The translations under genes and the position numbers were made by a program. This document shows positions 1-5,954 of a stretch of 7,423 bases of DNA, piece after piece. Location of the stretch: positions 1 to 7,423 of the forward strand of contig JAAWSH010000079.1 of the NCBI GenBank assembly GCA_022801475.1, read 5' to 3'. Position 1 is the first letter of the stretch. Each line of letters starts with the position of its first letter. The notes below the pieces were generated by a model. The model had not been told where the DNA came from, searched no databases, and saw only the letters and a list, made by a program, of their open reading frames with translations. The stretch is from Acutalibacter sp. (lineage in GTDB: Bacteria; Bacillota; Clostridia; Oscillospirales; Acutalibacteraceae).

Positions 1-1045
1 TGGAGAGAGGGAGGAACTGACCCAAAACCGGGAGGCTGTCCGGAACAGTGAAAAAATATCGGCAGCCGTGGGACTGGTCAAAGTTCTGTTGGCAGGAGAT
101 GAAGAAAGCAGCGGCGTCTTGTCAGACCTATCTCAAGCCGCCGACCAGCTGGAGCAGGCAGCTGGCTACCAACCCCAGCTGGACGAAGCCCTGCAAAAGT
201 TGCGGGAGGCGGGATATCTTTTGGAGGATGCAGACAGCGCTCTGCGGAACATCTCTGTGGAATTTGACCCCGCAGCTCTAGATGCCATTGAGAGCCGGCT
301 AGACCTGCTGTACCGGCTGGGCATGAAGTACGGCGAGACTGAGGAGGAGATGTTGGCTTTTTTGGAAAACTGCCGGGAAAGCCTGCGGAAGATTGAGTTT
401 TCTGATGAAGAGCGGGAAGAGCTTCAGGGGAAGTTTGAGCAGGAGAAGCAGGTGGCCATTGGCCTGGCCCGGGAGCTCTCCACTAAACGCAGGGCGGCGG
501 CGGAGCGGTTTATCAAGCAGGTGAAGAGTGAGCTGGCCTTTTTGAATATGCCGGGGGTGGAGTTCCTGACGGATATTCAGCGGGTACCTCTGAATCCGAC
601 GGGCTGTGACAAGCTGCAATTTTTGGTCTCAGCCAACAAGGGGGAACCAGCCAAGCCCTTGTCCAAAATCGCCTCCGGCGGTGAGCTCTCCCGCATTATG
701 TTGGCGGTTAAGACAGTGCTTTCTGGACGGGATAAGATCGACACGTTAATTTTTGACGAGGTGGATACCGGCGTCAGCGGCGGAGCGGCCAACCGCATTG
801 GCGAAAAGCTGAAGCAGGTCAGTCAAAACCGCCAGGTACTGTGTATCACCCACTTGGCACAGATCGCGGCTATGGCGGACCATCATCTGCGTATCAGCAA
901 GCATATTTCTTCCGGGAGAACCTATACGCAGGTGGAGCCCCTAGACTTTGAGGGACGAAAGCGGGAGCTGGCCCGGATCATTGGTGGGGAAGAGGCAACA
1001 CAGCTGCAACTGGATATGGCGGGAGAAATGCTAAAAAAAGCCTGA
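1..1045 (+). CDS. recN: DNA repair protein RecN, C-terminal part (5' end outside window)
   Basis: RecN is a cytoplasmic SMC-like ATPase that acts in recombinational repair of double-strand breaks. The frame is open from position 2 with no stop, so the gene enters from the left; the visible 347 residues compare with about 550-570 in the family, so roughly the first 210 residues, including Walker A, are missing. Glu/Arg/Leu-rich coiled-coil sequence runs to about position 540. The C-terminal ATPase lobe then shows the ABC signature SGGELSR (from 674), Walker B with D-loop TLIFDEVDTG (743-772), and the H-loop histidine in CITHLAQIAA (codon 851-853). The arrangement of coiled coil followed by signature, Walker B and H-loop without another domain is RecN rather than SbcC or SMC. 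The stop is TGA at 1043-1045. A GTG at 68 is an internal valine codon, not the start. No oddities are seen in the visible part. Confidence 0.96.
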   Translation, partial: GEREELTQNREAVRNSEKISAAVGLVKVLLAGDEESSGVLSDLSQAADQLEQAAGYQPQLDEALQKLREAGYLLEDADSALRNISVEFDPAALDAIESRLDLLYRLGMKYGETEEEMLAFLENCRESLRKIEFSDEEREELQGKFEQEKQVAIGLARELSTKRRAAAERFIKQVKSELAFLNMPGVEFLTDIQRVPLNPTGCDKLQFLVSANKGEPAKPLSKIASGGELSRIMLAVKTVLSGRDKIDTLIFDEVDTGVSGGAANRIGEKLKQVSQNRQVLCITHLAQIAAMADHHLRISKHISSGRTYTQVEPLDFEGRKRELARIIGGEEATQLQLDMAGEMLKKA

Positions 1046-1051
1046 GAACCT

Positions 1052-1090
1052 CCCCGCAGCCTGCCTGGACTGGGGGGCACCGGAATTTTT
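1052..1090 (+). terminator. Possible weak recN terminator hairpin
   Basis: Seven bases after the recN stop, CCCC (1052-1055) and CAGCC (1057-1061) can pair with GG, CTG and GGGG (1067-1076) around a TGCCT loop, with one bulged base on each arm. A run of five T follows only at 1086-1090, about ten bases after the stem, which is further than a standard intrinsic terminator. It may slow or end recN transcription before the next promoter, but the U-tract spacing makes this uncertain. Confidence 0.35.
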
Positions 1091-1103
1091 GTGGATGACT
1101 ACC

Positions 1104-1132
1104 TTGACATTCGGTAAAAAATAGTCTATAAT
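1104..1132 (+). promoter_or_regulatory. Sigma-A type promoter of the T-box/tyrS operon
   Basis: A perfect TTGACA (-35, 1104-1109) and a perfect TATAAT (-10, 1127-1132) are separated by 17 bases, the optimal vegetative spacing. The expected transcription start is near 1139-1140, about 14 bases before Stem I of the T-box leader. A full-consensus promoter suits a leader whose control is by premature termination rather than by initiation. Confidence 0.9.
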
Positions 1133-1346
1133 ATTTGCCAATGACAATGACGGAATGCAAGTAGGCGCTGTTTTATATGGCAAAGAGAGCCCGCGGGTGG
1201 TGAAAGCGGGAGCATGGCAGCGGCCGAACATACCTTCCAGAGTTGCTTTCTTGAACCAGTTAGTAGGGAAAGCCGTTTGACGGGCGTTAACTTGTCAGGG
1301 TATGGATGTACCCGTAGAGGCTGTGGCCGTGAGGCCCCAGTAAACT

Positions 1347-1374
1347 GAGGTGGTACCGCGATTTTATCGCCCTC
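1347..1374 (+). promoter_or_regulatory. T-box antiterminator
   Basis: GAGG (1347-1350) pairs with CCTC (1371-1374). The seven-base bulge TGGTACC (1351-1357) separates this helix from a second one, GCGAT (1358-1362) with ATCGC (1366-1370), closed by TTT. This is the canonical two-helix, 7-nt-bulge antiterminator. Bases 1369-1374 are also the 5' arm of the terminator, so the two structures are mutually exclusive. That is the switch, readable directly from the sequence. Confidence 0.9.
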
Positions 1375-1417
1375 TGTAAAAGTATGCCCAATGGGGCGCT
1401 TTTGCAGAGGGCGTTTT
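1369..1417 (+). terminator. T-box regulated intrinsic terminator
   Basis: A 14-base arm (1369-1382) pairs with 1399-1412 with a single G-U wobble. The loop can itself form a GCCC/GGGC mini-stem (1384-1396). TTTT follows at 1414-1417. It lies 26 bases before the GNAT start, so charged tRNA-Tyr should stop transcription before all four genes of the operon. Confidence 0.92.
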
Positions 1418-1429
1418 GCGTTGGGCTAT

Positions 1430-1436
1430 GGAGGTG
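1430..1436 (+). promoter_or_regulatory. Ribosome binding site deciding the GNAT GTG start
   Basis: GGAGGTG lies six bases before GTG 1443. The in-frame TTG at 1416 is inside the terminator T-run and the ATG at 1428 would overlap this site, so GTG 1443 is the only start with a well-placed ribosome site. Confidence 0.85.
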
Positions 1437-1442
1437 AAATCT

Positions 1443-1898
1443 GTGATTCAATTGAAGCAGGCGGGGACCGGGGATGCCGCCGCTCTGCTAGACATTCAGC
1501 GGCGATGCTTTGCGGCTTTGTTGGAAAAGTACCAGGACTATGACACCAACCCGGCTATGGAACCGCTGGAATCCATCCGGCGCAAAATCAGCGAAAGGGA
1601 CTATTACTTCATTTTAGAGGATGGTAAAATCTTGGGCTTTGCCTGCGTCCGCCGATGGGAGGAGGTTTGTCGGGTGTCGCCTATTGGCGTTTTGCCGGAG
1701 TACCAGGGGCGGGGAGTAGGGCACAGGGCCATGCGGCTTTTAGAGGAGCGATACCCGGACATATTTTGCTGGGAGTTGGATACCATTCTTCAGGAACCCG
1801 GCCTGTGCCGTTTTTATGAAAGCCTAGGATACCGGCGCACCGGAGGATCACACGAAATAAAGCCAGGAATGGATATAATCGACTTTTGCAAGAGATAG
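1443..1898 (+). CDS. GNAT-family N-acetyltransferase, first gene of the tyrosine T-box operon
   Basis: The predicted 151-residue cytoplasmic enzyme would transfer an acetyl group from acetyl-CoA to an amine; the substrate cannot be read from the sequence. The single GNAT domain fills the protein. Beta-strand YYFILEDGKILGFACV (about 54-69) precedes motif A, PIGVLPEYQGRGVG (80-93), whose Q88-G89-R90-G91-V92-G93 is the acetyl-CoA pyrophosphate loop. The C-terminal RFYESLGY (123-130) is the usual motif B, with Tyr as a possible general acid. Length is normal for the superfamily. It is the gene directly behind the T-box terminator, and its TAG stop overlaps the ribosome site of the HAD gene 12 bases on, so it should be induced by uncharged tRNA-Tyr. 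No antitoxin-like partner (RHH or similar) adjoins it, which argues against a TacT/AtaT-type toxin. GC is about 55-57%, like tyrS. Confidence 0.9.
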   Translation: MIQLKQAGTGDAAALLDIQRRCFAALLEKYQDYDTNPAMEPLESIRRKISERDYYFILEDGKILGFACVRRWEEVCRVSPIGVLPEYQGRGVGHRAMRLLEERYPDIFCWELDTILQEPGLCRFYESLGYRRTGGSHEIKPGMDIIDFCKR

Positions 1899-1902
1899 GA
1901 GG
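1897..1902 (+). promoter_or_regulatory. Ribosome binding site deciding the HAD TTG start
   Basis: A perfect AGGAGG begins inside the TAG stop (1896-1898) of the GNAT gene and stands eight bases before TTG 1911. This supports the rare TTG start and suggests that translation of the two genes is coupled. Confidence 0.85.
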
Positions 1903-1910
1903 ATATTATT

Positions 1911-2615
1911 TTGTATCAAGCGGTTTTCTTTGACATTGATAATACACTGCTGCTGAAAAAGCCTAGTATTCAGGAAAAAGTATTCGAGACAGCTATCCGA
2001 CATATTCCAGGCCTTAATTTTGAGGCAGTGGAACGAGCCTATGCCGCCAGCGAGATTTGGCAAGGTGAGCAGATACGTCAAGAAAATGAAACAGGGATTC
2101 GTATGCCAGATGACGAGTATCTAACGCATGTGGTAAAAATATATTGTGATTCCCTGAACCTAAGCGCCGCAGTAGGCGATGAGCTGACTGATATTTTCTC
2201 TCGGGGCTATAAGAAGTCCTATCATTTAGTCCCAGGCGCTATGGAGGTGCTCACTCAACTGAAAGCGCGCGGCCTTTTATTAGGGGTCGTCAGCAACAAT
2301 TATGCTGGTATTCGGCAGGTATTGGAAGAGCAAGGGATTGCCCATTTTTTTGCCCCCATCATCATTTCAGAAGAGGTCAACCTCTATAAACCCGACCCTG
2401 AGATATTGAAGTTGGCTTGCGCCCAGGCTGGCGTATCCACTAATGACTGTGTGTATGTGGGTGATCATCCCTTTGATATACTCTGTGCCCACAAAGCGCA
2501 TATGGACGCGGTTTGGATGCCGGTCAACCAATTTATAAAAGTACCTGAATATATCGGAGCGCCTGAACATACTGTAAGCGCGCTTAACGAACTGTTGGAT
2601 ATTATTAAATTTTGA
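1911..2615 (+). CDS. HAD-superfamily hydrolase (subfamily IA, YjjG-like phosphatase)
   Basis: A 234-residue cytoplasmic phosphohydrolase. All four HAD motifs are present: motif I FFDIDNT with nucleophile D8 and D10, motif II VVSNN with S128, motif III K160 in NLYKPDPEI, and motif IV VGDHPFDI with D185 and D189. The helical stretch between motif I and motif II (about 15-105) is a subfamily I cap. FDIDNTLL resembles nucleotidase-like members such as YjjG, but substrates in this family cannot be predicted safely, and a broad phosphatase is equally possible. The start is TTG, chosen because of the AGGAGG eight bases before it. The gene lies 12 bases after the GNAT stop and 13 before tyrS. By counting 1921-2580 (306 of 660) its GC is about 46%, against about 60% in 2701-2940 of tyrS, so it may be a later arrival in the operon. 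Confidence 0.9.
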   Translation: MYQAVFFDIDNTLLLKKPSIQEKVFETAIRHIPGLNFEAVERAYAASEIWQGEQIRQENETGIRMPDDEYLTHVVKIYCDSLNLSAAVGDELTDIFSRGYKKSYHLVPGAMEVLTQLKARGLLLGVVSNNYAGIRQVLEEQGIAHFFAPIIISEEVNLYKPDPEILKLACAQAGVSTNDCVYVGDHPFDILCAHKAHMDAVWMPVNQFIKVPEYIGAPEHTVSALNELLDIIKF

Positions 2616-2628
2616 AAGGACGAATAAA

Positions 2629-3849
2629 ATGCAGCTTTATGAAGAATTAGTGGCCCGGGGGCTTATCGCCCAAGTGACCAACGAGGACGAAATTCGCAAT
2701 GTGATCAACAATGGCGAGGCGGTGTTTTACATTGGCTACGACTGCACGGCCGACAGCCTGACTGCCGGGCATTTCATGACCCTGACCCTGATGAAGCGCC
2801 TACAGCTAGCGGGTAACCGGCCTATCGCGCTGATCGGCGGGGGAACCACCACCATCGGGGACCCCTCGGGCCGTACGGACATGCGTAAAATGCTGAGCCG
2901 GGAGGACATCGATCACAATGCCGCTTGCTTTAAGCGGCAAATGGAGCGTTTCATTGAGTTTGGTGAGGGTAAGGCACGAATGCTTAACAACGCAGATTGG
3001 CTGCTGGGCCTGAACTATGTAGATCTGCTGCGGGAGGTAGGGGCCTGCTTCTCAGTAAACAACATGCTGCGGGCCGACTGCTACAAGCAGCGCATGGAAA
3101 AAGGTCTAAGTTTCTTAGAATTCAACTATATGATCATGCAGTCTTATGATTTTTATTATCTTTTCCAGCATTATGGCTGTAATATGCAGTTCGGTGGTAA
3201 CGACCAGTGGAGCAATATGCTGGGAGGTACTGAGCTCATCCGCCGGAAGTTGGGCAAGGACGCCCACGCCCTGACCATCAACCTGCTTACCGATTCCCAG
3301 GGAAATAAAATGGGCAAAACCGCAGGAAATGCTGTTTGGCTGGATCCCAACAAGACCTCGCCCTTCGACTTCTACCAGTACTGGCGGAACGTAGAGGATG
3401 CGGACGTGGTCAAGTTTATTCGGATGCTCACCTTCCTGCCCCTGGAGGAGATTGACGAGATGTCTCACTGGGAGGGGAGCCAGCTAAACCAGGCCAAGGA
3501 GATTTTGGCCTACCAGCTCACCGAGATGGTCCACGGCCCGGAAGAGGCCAAAAAGGCCCAAGACGGTGCCCGGGCCCTGTTCAGCGCGGGAGGCAGTACC
3601 GCCAATATGCCCACCACCCAGCTGACGGAAGAGGACCTGGTTAATGGAAAGGCCGGTATTTTAGAGCTGCTGGTTAAGAGCGGCCTGGCTCCCTCCAAGG
3701 GTGAGGCCCGACGTTTGGTGCAGCAAGGCGGCGTATCAGTCAATGACGAAAAGGTGGGGGATATCACGGCCTCCTTTGAAAAAGCCCAGCTGGAAGAAGG
3801 CCTGGTCATCAAAAAAGGTAAGAAGGTCTTTCATAAGGTGGTGCTTTAG
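2629..3849 (+). CDS. tyrS: Tyrosyl-tRNA synthetase
   Basis: Class Ic synthetase that activates tyrosine with ATP and charges tRNA-Tyr. At 406 residues it has full family length. The Rossmann catalytic core carries the HIGH-region motif as TAGH (45-48) and KMSKS as KMGKT (227-231). Tyrosine-pocket residues are visible by comparison with the Bacillus stearothermophilus enzyme: Y34, D38, Y167, Q171, D174 and Q193 in GGNDQW. An S4 RNA-binding domain lies at about 345-406. The ATG at 2629 has AAAGGA eight bases upstream (2615-2620), starting on the last base of the HAD stop. Oddities are Thr45 where the HIGH motif normally has its first His, and Cys39 where Pro is usual. It is the third gene of the T-box operon, and the UAC specifier names its tRNA. 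The KMSKS region, S4 domain and matching T-box make the identity secure. Confidence 0.98.
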   Translation: MQLYEELVARGLIAQVTNEDEIRNVINNGEAVFYIGYDCTADSLTAGHFMTLTLMKRLQLAGNRPIALIGGGTTTIGDPSGRTDMRKMLSREDIDHNAACFKRQMERFIEFGEGKARMLNNADWLLGLNYVDLLREVGACFSVNNMLRADCYKQRMEKGLSFLEFNYMIMQSYDFYYLFQHYGCNMQFGGNDQWSNMLGGTELIRRKLGKDAHALTINLLTDSQGNKMGKTAGNAVWLDPNKTSPFDFYQYWRNVEDADVVKFIRMLTFLPLEEIDEMSHWEGSQLNQAKEILAYQLTEMVHGPEEAKKAQDGARALFSAGGSTANMPTTQLTEEDLVNGKAGILELLVKSGLAPSKGEARRLVQQGGVSVNDEKVGDITASFEKAQLEEGLVIKKGKKVFHKVVL

Positions 3850-3854
3850 GGAGG
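3849..3854 (+). promoter_or_regulatory. Ribosome binding site deciding the HD-protein start
   Basis: GGGAGG starts on the last base of the tyrS stop and is nine bases before ATG 3864. The alternative in-frame TTG at 3858 would be only three bases away, so ATG 3864 is preferred. Confidence 0.75.
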
Positions 3855-3863
3855 CGCTTGGAA

Positions 3864-4364
3864 ATGACGGGACAAATCATCAGTGGAATGATCGATTATT
3901 TCCAAGGCAATAAAGAGGACGTGGCCCACTTTTTGAAGGTATACGCCTATGCCAGAGCCATTGGCCTGCTGGAAGGGCTGGACCAAGAGAGCCAGGAGAC
4001 CTTGGAGGTGGCTGCCATTGTGCACGACATTGCCTGTCCGGTCTGCCGAAAGAAGTATGGATCCGCTGCCGGGCACTTGCAGGAGCAGGAAAGCGAAGCG
4101 GTGCTGCGGCCATTCTTGGCGCGATTCCAGCTGCCGGAGGCCATGGTAGAGCGGGTGGTGCGTCTGGTCTGCCGCCACCATACCTATGATAACGCAGACG
4201 GCTCGGACTGCCAGATTCTTCTGGAGGCGGATTACCTGGTCAACGCCCACGAGATGAGTCAAAGCCGTCAGGCAATAGAATCTTTCCGGGAAAAGGTCTT
4301 TCGCACCCAGGAGGGCCGAAAACTGTTGAACTCCCTCTATTTGAATACCGGGACCGAGAAATAA
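3864..4364 (+). CDS. HD-domain metal-dependent phosphohydrolase
   Basis: A 166-residue cytoplasmic protein. The HD signature is spread in the normal order: H22, then H54-D55 in AAIVHDIACP, the pair H105-H106 in CRHHTYDNADG, and D123 in LEADYLVNAHE. Together these would bind one or two divalent metals. Such proteins hydrolyse phosphomonoesters or phosphodiesters, often of nucleotides; the actual substrate is not evident. It is shorter than RelA/SpoT or YfbR enzymes and has no second domain. A C58-x2-C61 pair directly follows the HD dyad and could be a metal or redox site. It is the last gene of the T-box operon, 14 bases after tyrS, and the bidirectional terminator begins 8 bases after its TAA. 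Control by tyrosine starvation is inferred from this placement. Confidence is high for the fold and low for the role. Confidence 0.88.
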   Translation: MTGQIISGMIDYFQGNKEDVAHFLKVYAYARAIGLLEGLDQESQETLEVAAIVHDIACPVCRKKYGSAAGHLQEQESEAVLRPFLARFQLPEAMVERVVRLVCRHHTYDNADGSDCQILLEADYLVNAHEMSQSRQAIESFREKVFRTQEGRKLLNSLYLNTGTEK

Positions 4365-4371
4365 AAACAGA

Positions 4372-4407
4372 AAAAACGGGGCAGCCCCCAAGGGCCGCTC
4401 CGTTTTT
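4372..4407. terminator. Bidirectional intrinsic terminator between convergent operons
   Basis: A 16-position stem (4372-4387 with 4392-4407, one A-C mismatch and one G-T wobble) closes a CCAA loop. It has A5 at its left foot and T5 at its right foot, so RNA from either strand ends in a U-run; the minus-strand read adds a second T5 just beyond. It lies 8 bases after the HD stop and 15 after the MazG-like stop, serving both operons. Confidence 0.93.
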
Positions 4408-4422
4408 GATTTTGGGGGAGGC

Positions 4423-4749
4423 TCACCAGCGCTCCATGTTTCGCCGGTGCTTCTCCCGGTAGACTGCCTCCAACTCCTGGGGGGTGACATGATAACAGAT
4501 CATCAGATCATTAAAGTACATCATCACGTCGCACATTTCTTCTATAAAATGCTGGCGCTGGGGCGTGTCGGCCAGTAGGTCCCCGGTGGAGGTCTTTTTG
4601 ATGGCATCCGCCACCTCGCCCGCCTCGGAGAACATCCACAGCAACTTCTGTATACCTTTTTCAGGGCTTAGGCCGCCCCATCGCTCCTGATATTTTTCCT
4701 GAAGCTCCCGCTGAATCTCCTGCATGGCCTCAAAGTCAAAGTGGCTCAT
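4423..4749 (-). CDS. MazG-like nucleotide pyrophosphohydrolase
   Basis: A predicted all-alpha NTP-PPase of 108 residues. The family splits nucleoside triphosphates to monophosphate and pyrophosphate and mostly acts in house-cleaning of non-canonical nucleotides. The metal-binding pattern is visible: E42-x2-E45 in FSEAGEVADAI and E71-x2-D74 in IEEMCDVMMYFND. The size is that of single-domain MazG-like proteins, not of full MazG (about 260 residues). ATG 4749 has AGGAG eight bases upstream. The in-frame ATG at 4755 is only two bases from that site and was rejected. It begins 21 bases after the serA stop, so it is the last gene of the serC-GNAT-serA unit, and a terminator follows its TGA by 15 bases. 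Nothing in the sequence links it to serine synthesis; the nucleotide substrate is unknown. Confidence 0.88.
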   Translation of the reverse strand: MSHFDFEAMQEIQRELQEKYQERWGGLSPEKGIQKLLWMFSEAGEVADAIKKTSTGDLLADTPQRQHFIEEMCDVMMYFNDLMICYHVTPQELEAVYREKHRRNMERW

Positions 4750-4757
4750 AATCATTA

Positions 4758-4762
4758 CTCCT
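4758..4762 (-). promoter_or_regulatory. Ribosome binding site of the MazG-like gene
   Basis: On the minus strand AGGAG lies in the 21-base gap after serA, eight bases before ATG 4749 and only two before ATG 4755. This spacing selects the shorter product. Confidence 0.8.
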
Positions 4763-4770
4763 ATTGTAAT

Positions 4771-5946
4771 TTACCCGATGACCCGTACTCGGATAATAGC
4801 CTCCAAGCTGTCCAGCGACTTAGCCGCCTGAGCCACGTCTCGGGCAGTGGTGCTGGTTACATCGAGAATGGTGTAGGCGTACTCTCCCCGAGATTTGCTC
4901 TGCATGTTTTCGATGTTGATGCCTTCTTTGCCACAGAGCGAGGTGAAAGTGGCAATGGCCCCGGGCATGTTTTTATGAATGACGCACAGCCGGAGGGTTC
5001 CGGGCTCCCGGGCCAGGACCAGGTTGGGCAGGTTCACCGAGTTGATGATATTGCCGTTCTCCAGGTACTCCTTCATCTGGTCCACGGCCATCTGGGCGCA
5101 GTTGTCCTCGCTCTCAGGGGTGGACGCGCCCAGGTGGGGCAGGGCCACCACGTTTTCCGCACCGATAAGGCTGTCGTCCGGGAAGTCGGTGGCGTAGGCT
5201 GCTACTTTGCCGGAAGAGAGGGCCTCCAGCAGCGCGGCGCTGTCTACCAGGTCGCCCCGGGCAAAGTTCAGAATACGCACCCCATCCTTCATTTTTTCCA
5301 GGATGCCTGTGTTTACCATATTCTTGGTTTCGGGGGTCAGGGGCAGGTGCAGGGTGATGTAATCGCAGTTCTGGTAGATTTCATCCAGGGACAGGGAGCG
5401 ATGCACCGACCGGGACAGCCGCCAGGCCGCGTCCACCGACAGGAAGGGGTCGTAGCCGTAGACCTCCATGCCCAGGCTGTGGGCGGCGTTGGCCACTAAA
5501 ATACCAATGGCCCCCAGGCCTACTACGCCCAAGGTCTTGCCCTGAATCTCCGGCCCGGCAAACTGGCCCTTGCCCTTTTCCACCAGTTTGCCGACCTCCG
5601 CGCCCTGGCCTTTTAGAGTCTTAACCCAGTCCATAGAGGGACCAATCTTTCGAGAGCAGAGAAGCAGGGCGCAGAGCACCAGCTCTTTTACGGCATTGGC
5701 ATTTGCCCCAGGGGTATTGAACACCACGATGCCCTTTTTAGCGCAGTCCTCTACCGGAACATTATTGGTACCGGCTCCGGCCCGAGCAATGGCTAACAGG
5801 GAAGGGGCAAAGTCCATATCGTGCATAGAGGCCGAGCGCACCAGAATGCCTTCCGGATCTTTCATCTCCGGAGAAAAAGTATAGTCTTCTCCAAAACGTT
5901 TGGTGCCAGTAGGGCTGATCTTATTGAGGCAGAGAATTTTATGCAT
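4771..5946 (-). CDS. serA: D-3-phosphoglycerate dehydrogenase, ACT-containing short form
   Basis: Cytoplasmic NAD-dependent enzyme that oxidises 3-phosphoglycerate to 3-phosphohydroxypyruvate, the first step of the phosphorylated serine pathway. It has 391 residues. The nucleotide-binding domain has GLGAIG (143-148) with D166 at the end of the second strand, the usual NAD-selecting acid. Active-site R230 is in NFARGDLVD and H271 in PHLGAST. An ACT domain fills about 318-391 and suggests serine feedback. There is no extra domain between the catalytic core and ACT, so it is of the shorter (type II-like) class rather than the roughly 525-residue form. Where most relatives have a catalytic Glu (DVFxxEP), this protein reads TDFPDD (253-258), giving Asp. 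ATG 5946 is preceded by AAAGGA at an eight-base distance; upstream in-frame starts at 5955 and 5991 lack such a site. It lies 48 bases after the second GNAT gene. Confidence 0.95.
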   Translation of the reverse strand: MHKILCLNKISPTGTKRFGEDYTFSPEMKDPEGILVRSASMHDMDFAPSLLAIARAGAGTNNVPVEDCAKKGIVVFNTPGANANAVKELVLCALLLCSRKIGPSMDWVKTLKGQGAEVGKLVEKGKGQFAGPEIQGKTLGVVGLGAIGILVANAAHSLGMEVYGYDPFLSVDAAWRLSRSVHRSLSLDEIYQNCDYITLHLPLTPETKNMVNTGILEKMKDGVRILNFARGDLVDSAALLEALSSGKVAAYATDFPDDSLIGAENVVALPHLGASTPESEDNCAQMAVDQMKEYLENGNIINSVNLPNLVLAREPGTLRLCVIHKNMPGAIATFTSLCGKEGINIENMQSKSRGEYAYTILDVTSTTARDVAQAAKSLDSLEAIIRVRVIG

Positions 5947-5954
5947 GGGAATCA

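Larger units (their letters stand above)
1139..1417 (+). promoter_or_regulatory. T-box leader RNA, tyrosine specifier (UAC)
   Basis: T-box leaders sense the charging state of a tRNA and allow read-through when it is uncharged. Stem I closes with 1153-1160 against 1243-1250 (one T-T mismatch) and continues with CGCTGTT (1166-1172) against GGCAGCG (1216-1222). A distal CCCGC/GCGGG hairpin lies at 1190-1194/1206-1210. The large 3' loop between the two lower helices contains GAACATACC; TAC at 1231-1233 is in the specifier position and reads Tyr, agreeing with tyrS downstream. Further hairpins are CCGT-TTG-ACGG (1273-1283, Stem II A/B-like, followed by the conserved-looking GCGTTAA), GGGTA/TACCC (1298-1313) and the Stem III-like 1321-1340. 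The T-box sequence AGGTGGTACCGCG is at 1348-1360. Its UGGU (1351-1354) complements an ACCA 3' end, that is discriminator A, as expected for bacterial tRNA-Tyr. The leader fills the 397-base gap between recN and the first GNAT gene. Confidence 0.95.

Noticed and set aside
48..281. Open frame overlapping recN in another frame
   Set aside because: It lies wholly inside the recN reading frame, which carries clear family motifs; the product has no recognisable features.
1226..1235. Other possible specifier codons in the Stem I loop (CAT His, ACC Thr, ATA Ile)
   Set aside because: Frame within the loop relative to GAA and the closing helix, the tyrS gene downstream and the A-discriminator bulge all agree best with TAC Tyr.
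1443..1898. GNAT toxin of a TacT/AtaT-type toxin-antitoxin pair
   Set aside because: No small DNA-binding antitoxin gene precedes or follows it; the neighbours are a T-box terminator and a HAD hydrolase.
3846..4490. Minus-strand open frame (214 codons) over the HD gene
   Set aside because: It would cross the bidirectional terminator and overlap the MazG-like gene and the tyrS end. Translation shows no family features.
4423..4749. MazG-like gene as part of a MazEF or phage-defence module
   Set aside because: No mazE/mazF, nuclease, phage or mobility genes are present; the context is serine metabolism only.
4741..5499. Long plus-strand open frame (252 codons) opposite serA
   Set aside because: It is fully antisense to a confident serA, its translation is rich in Gly, Val, Gln and His without any domain, and it has no good ribosome site. 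It is a shadow of GC-rich coding.
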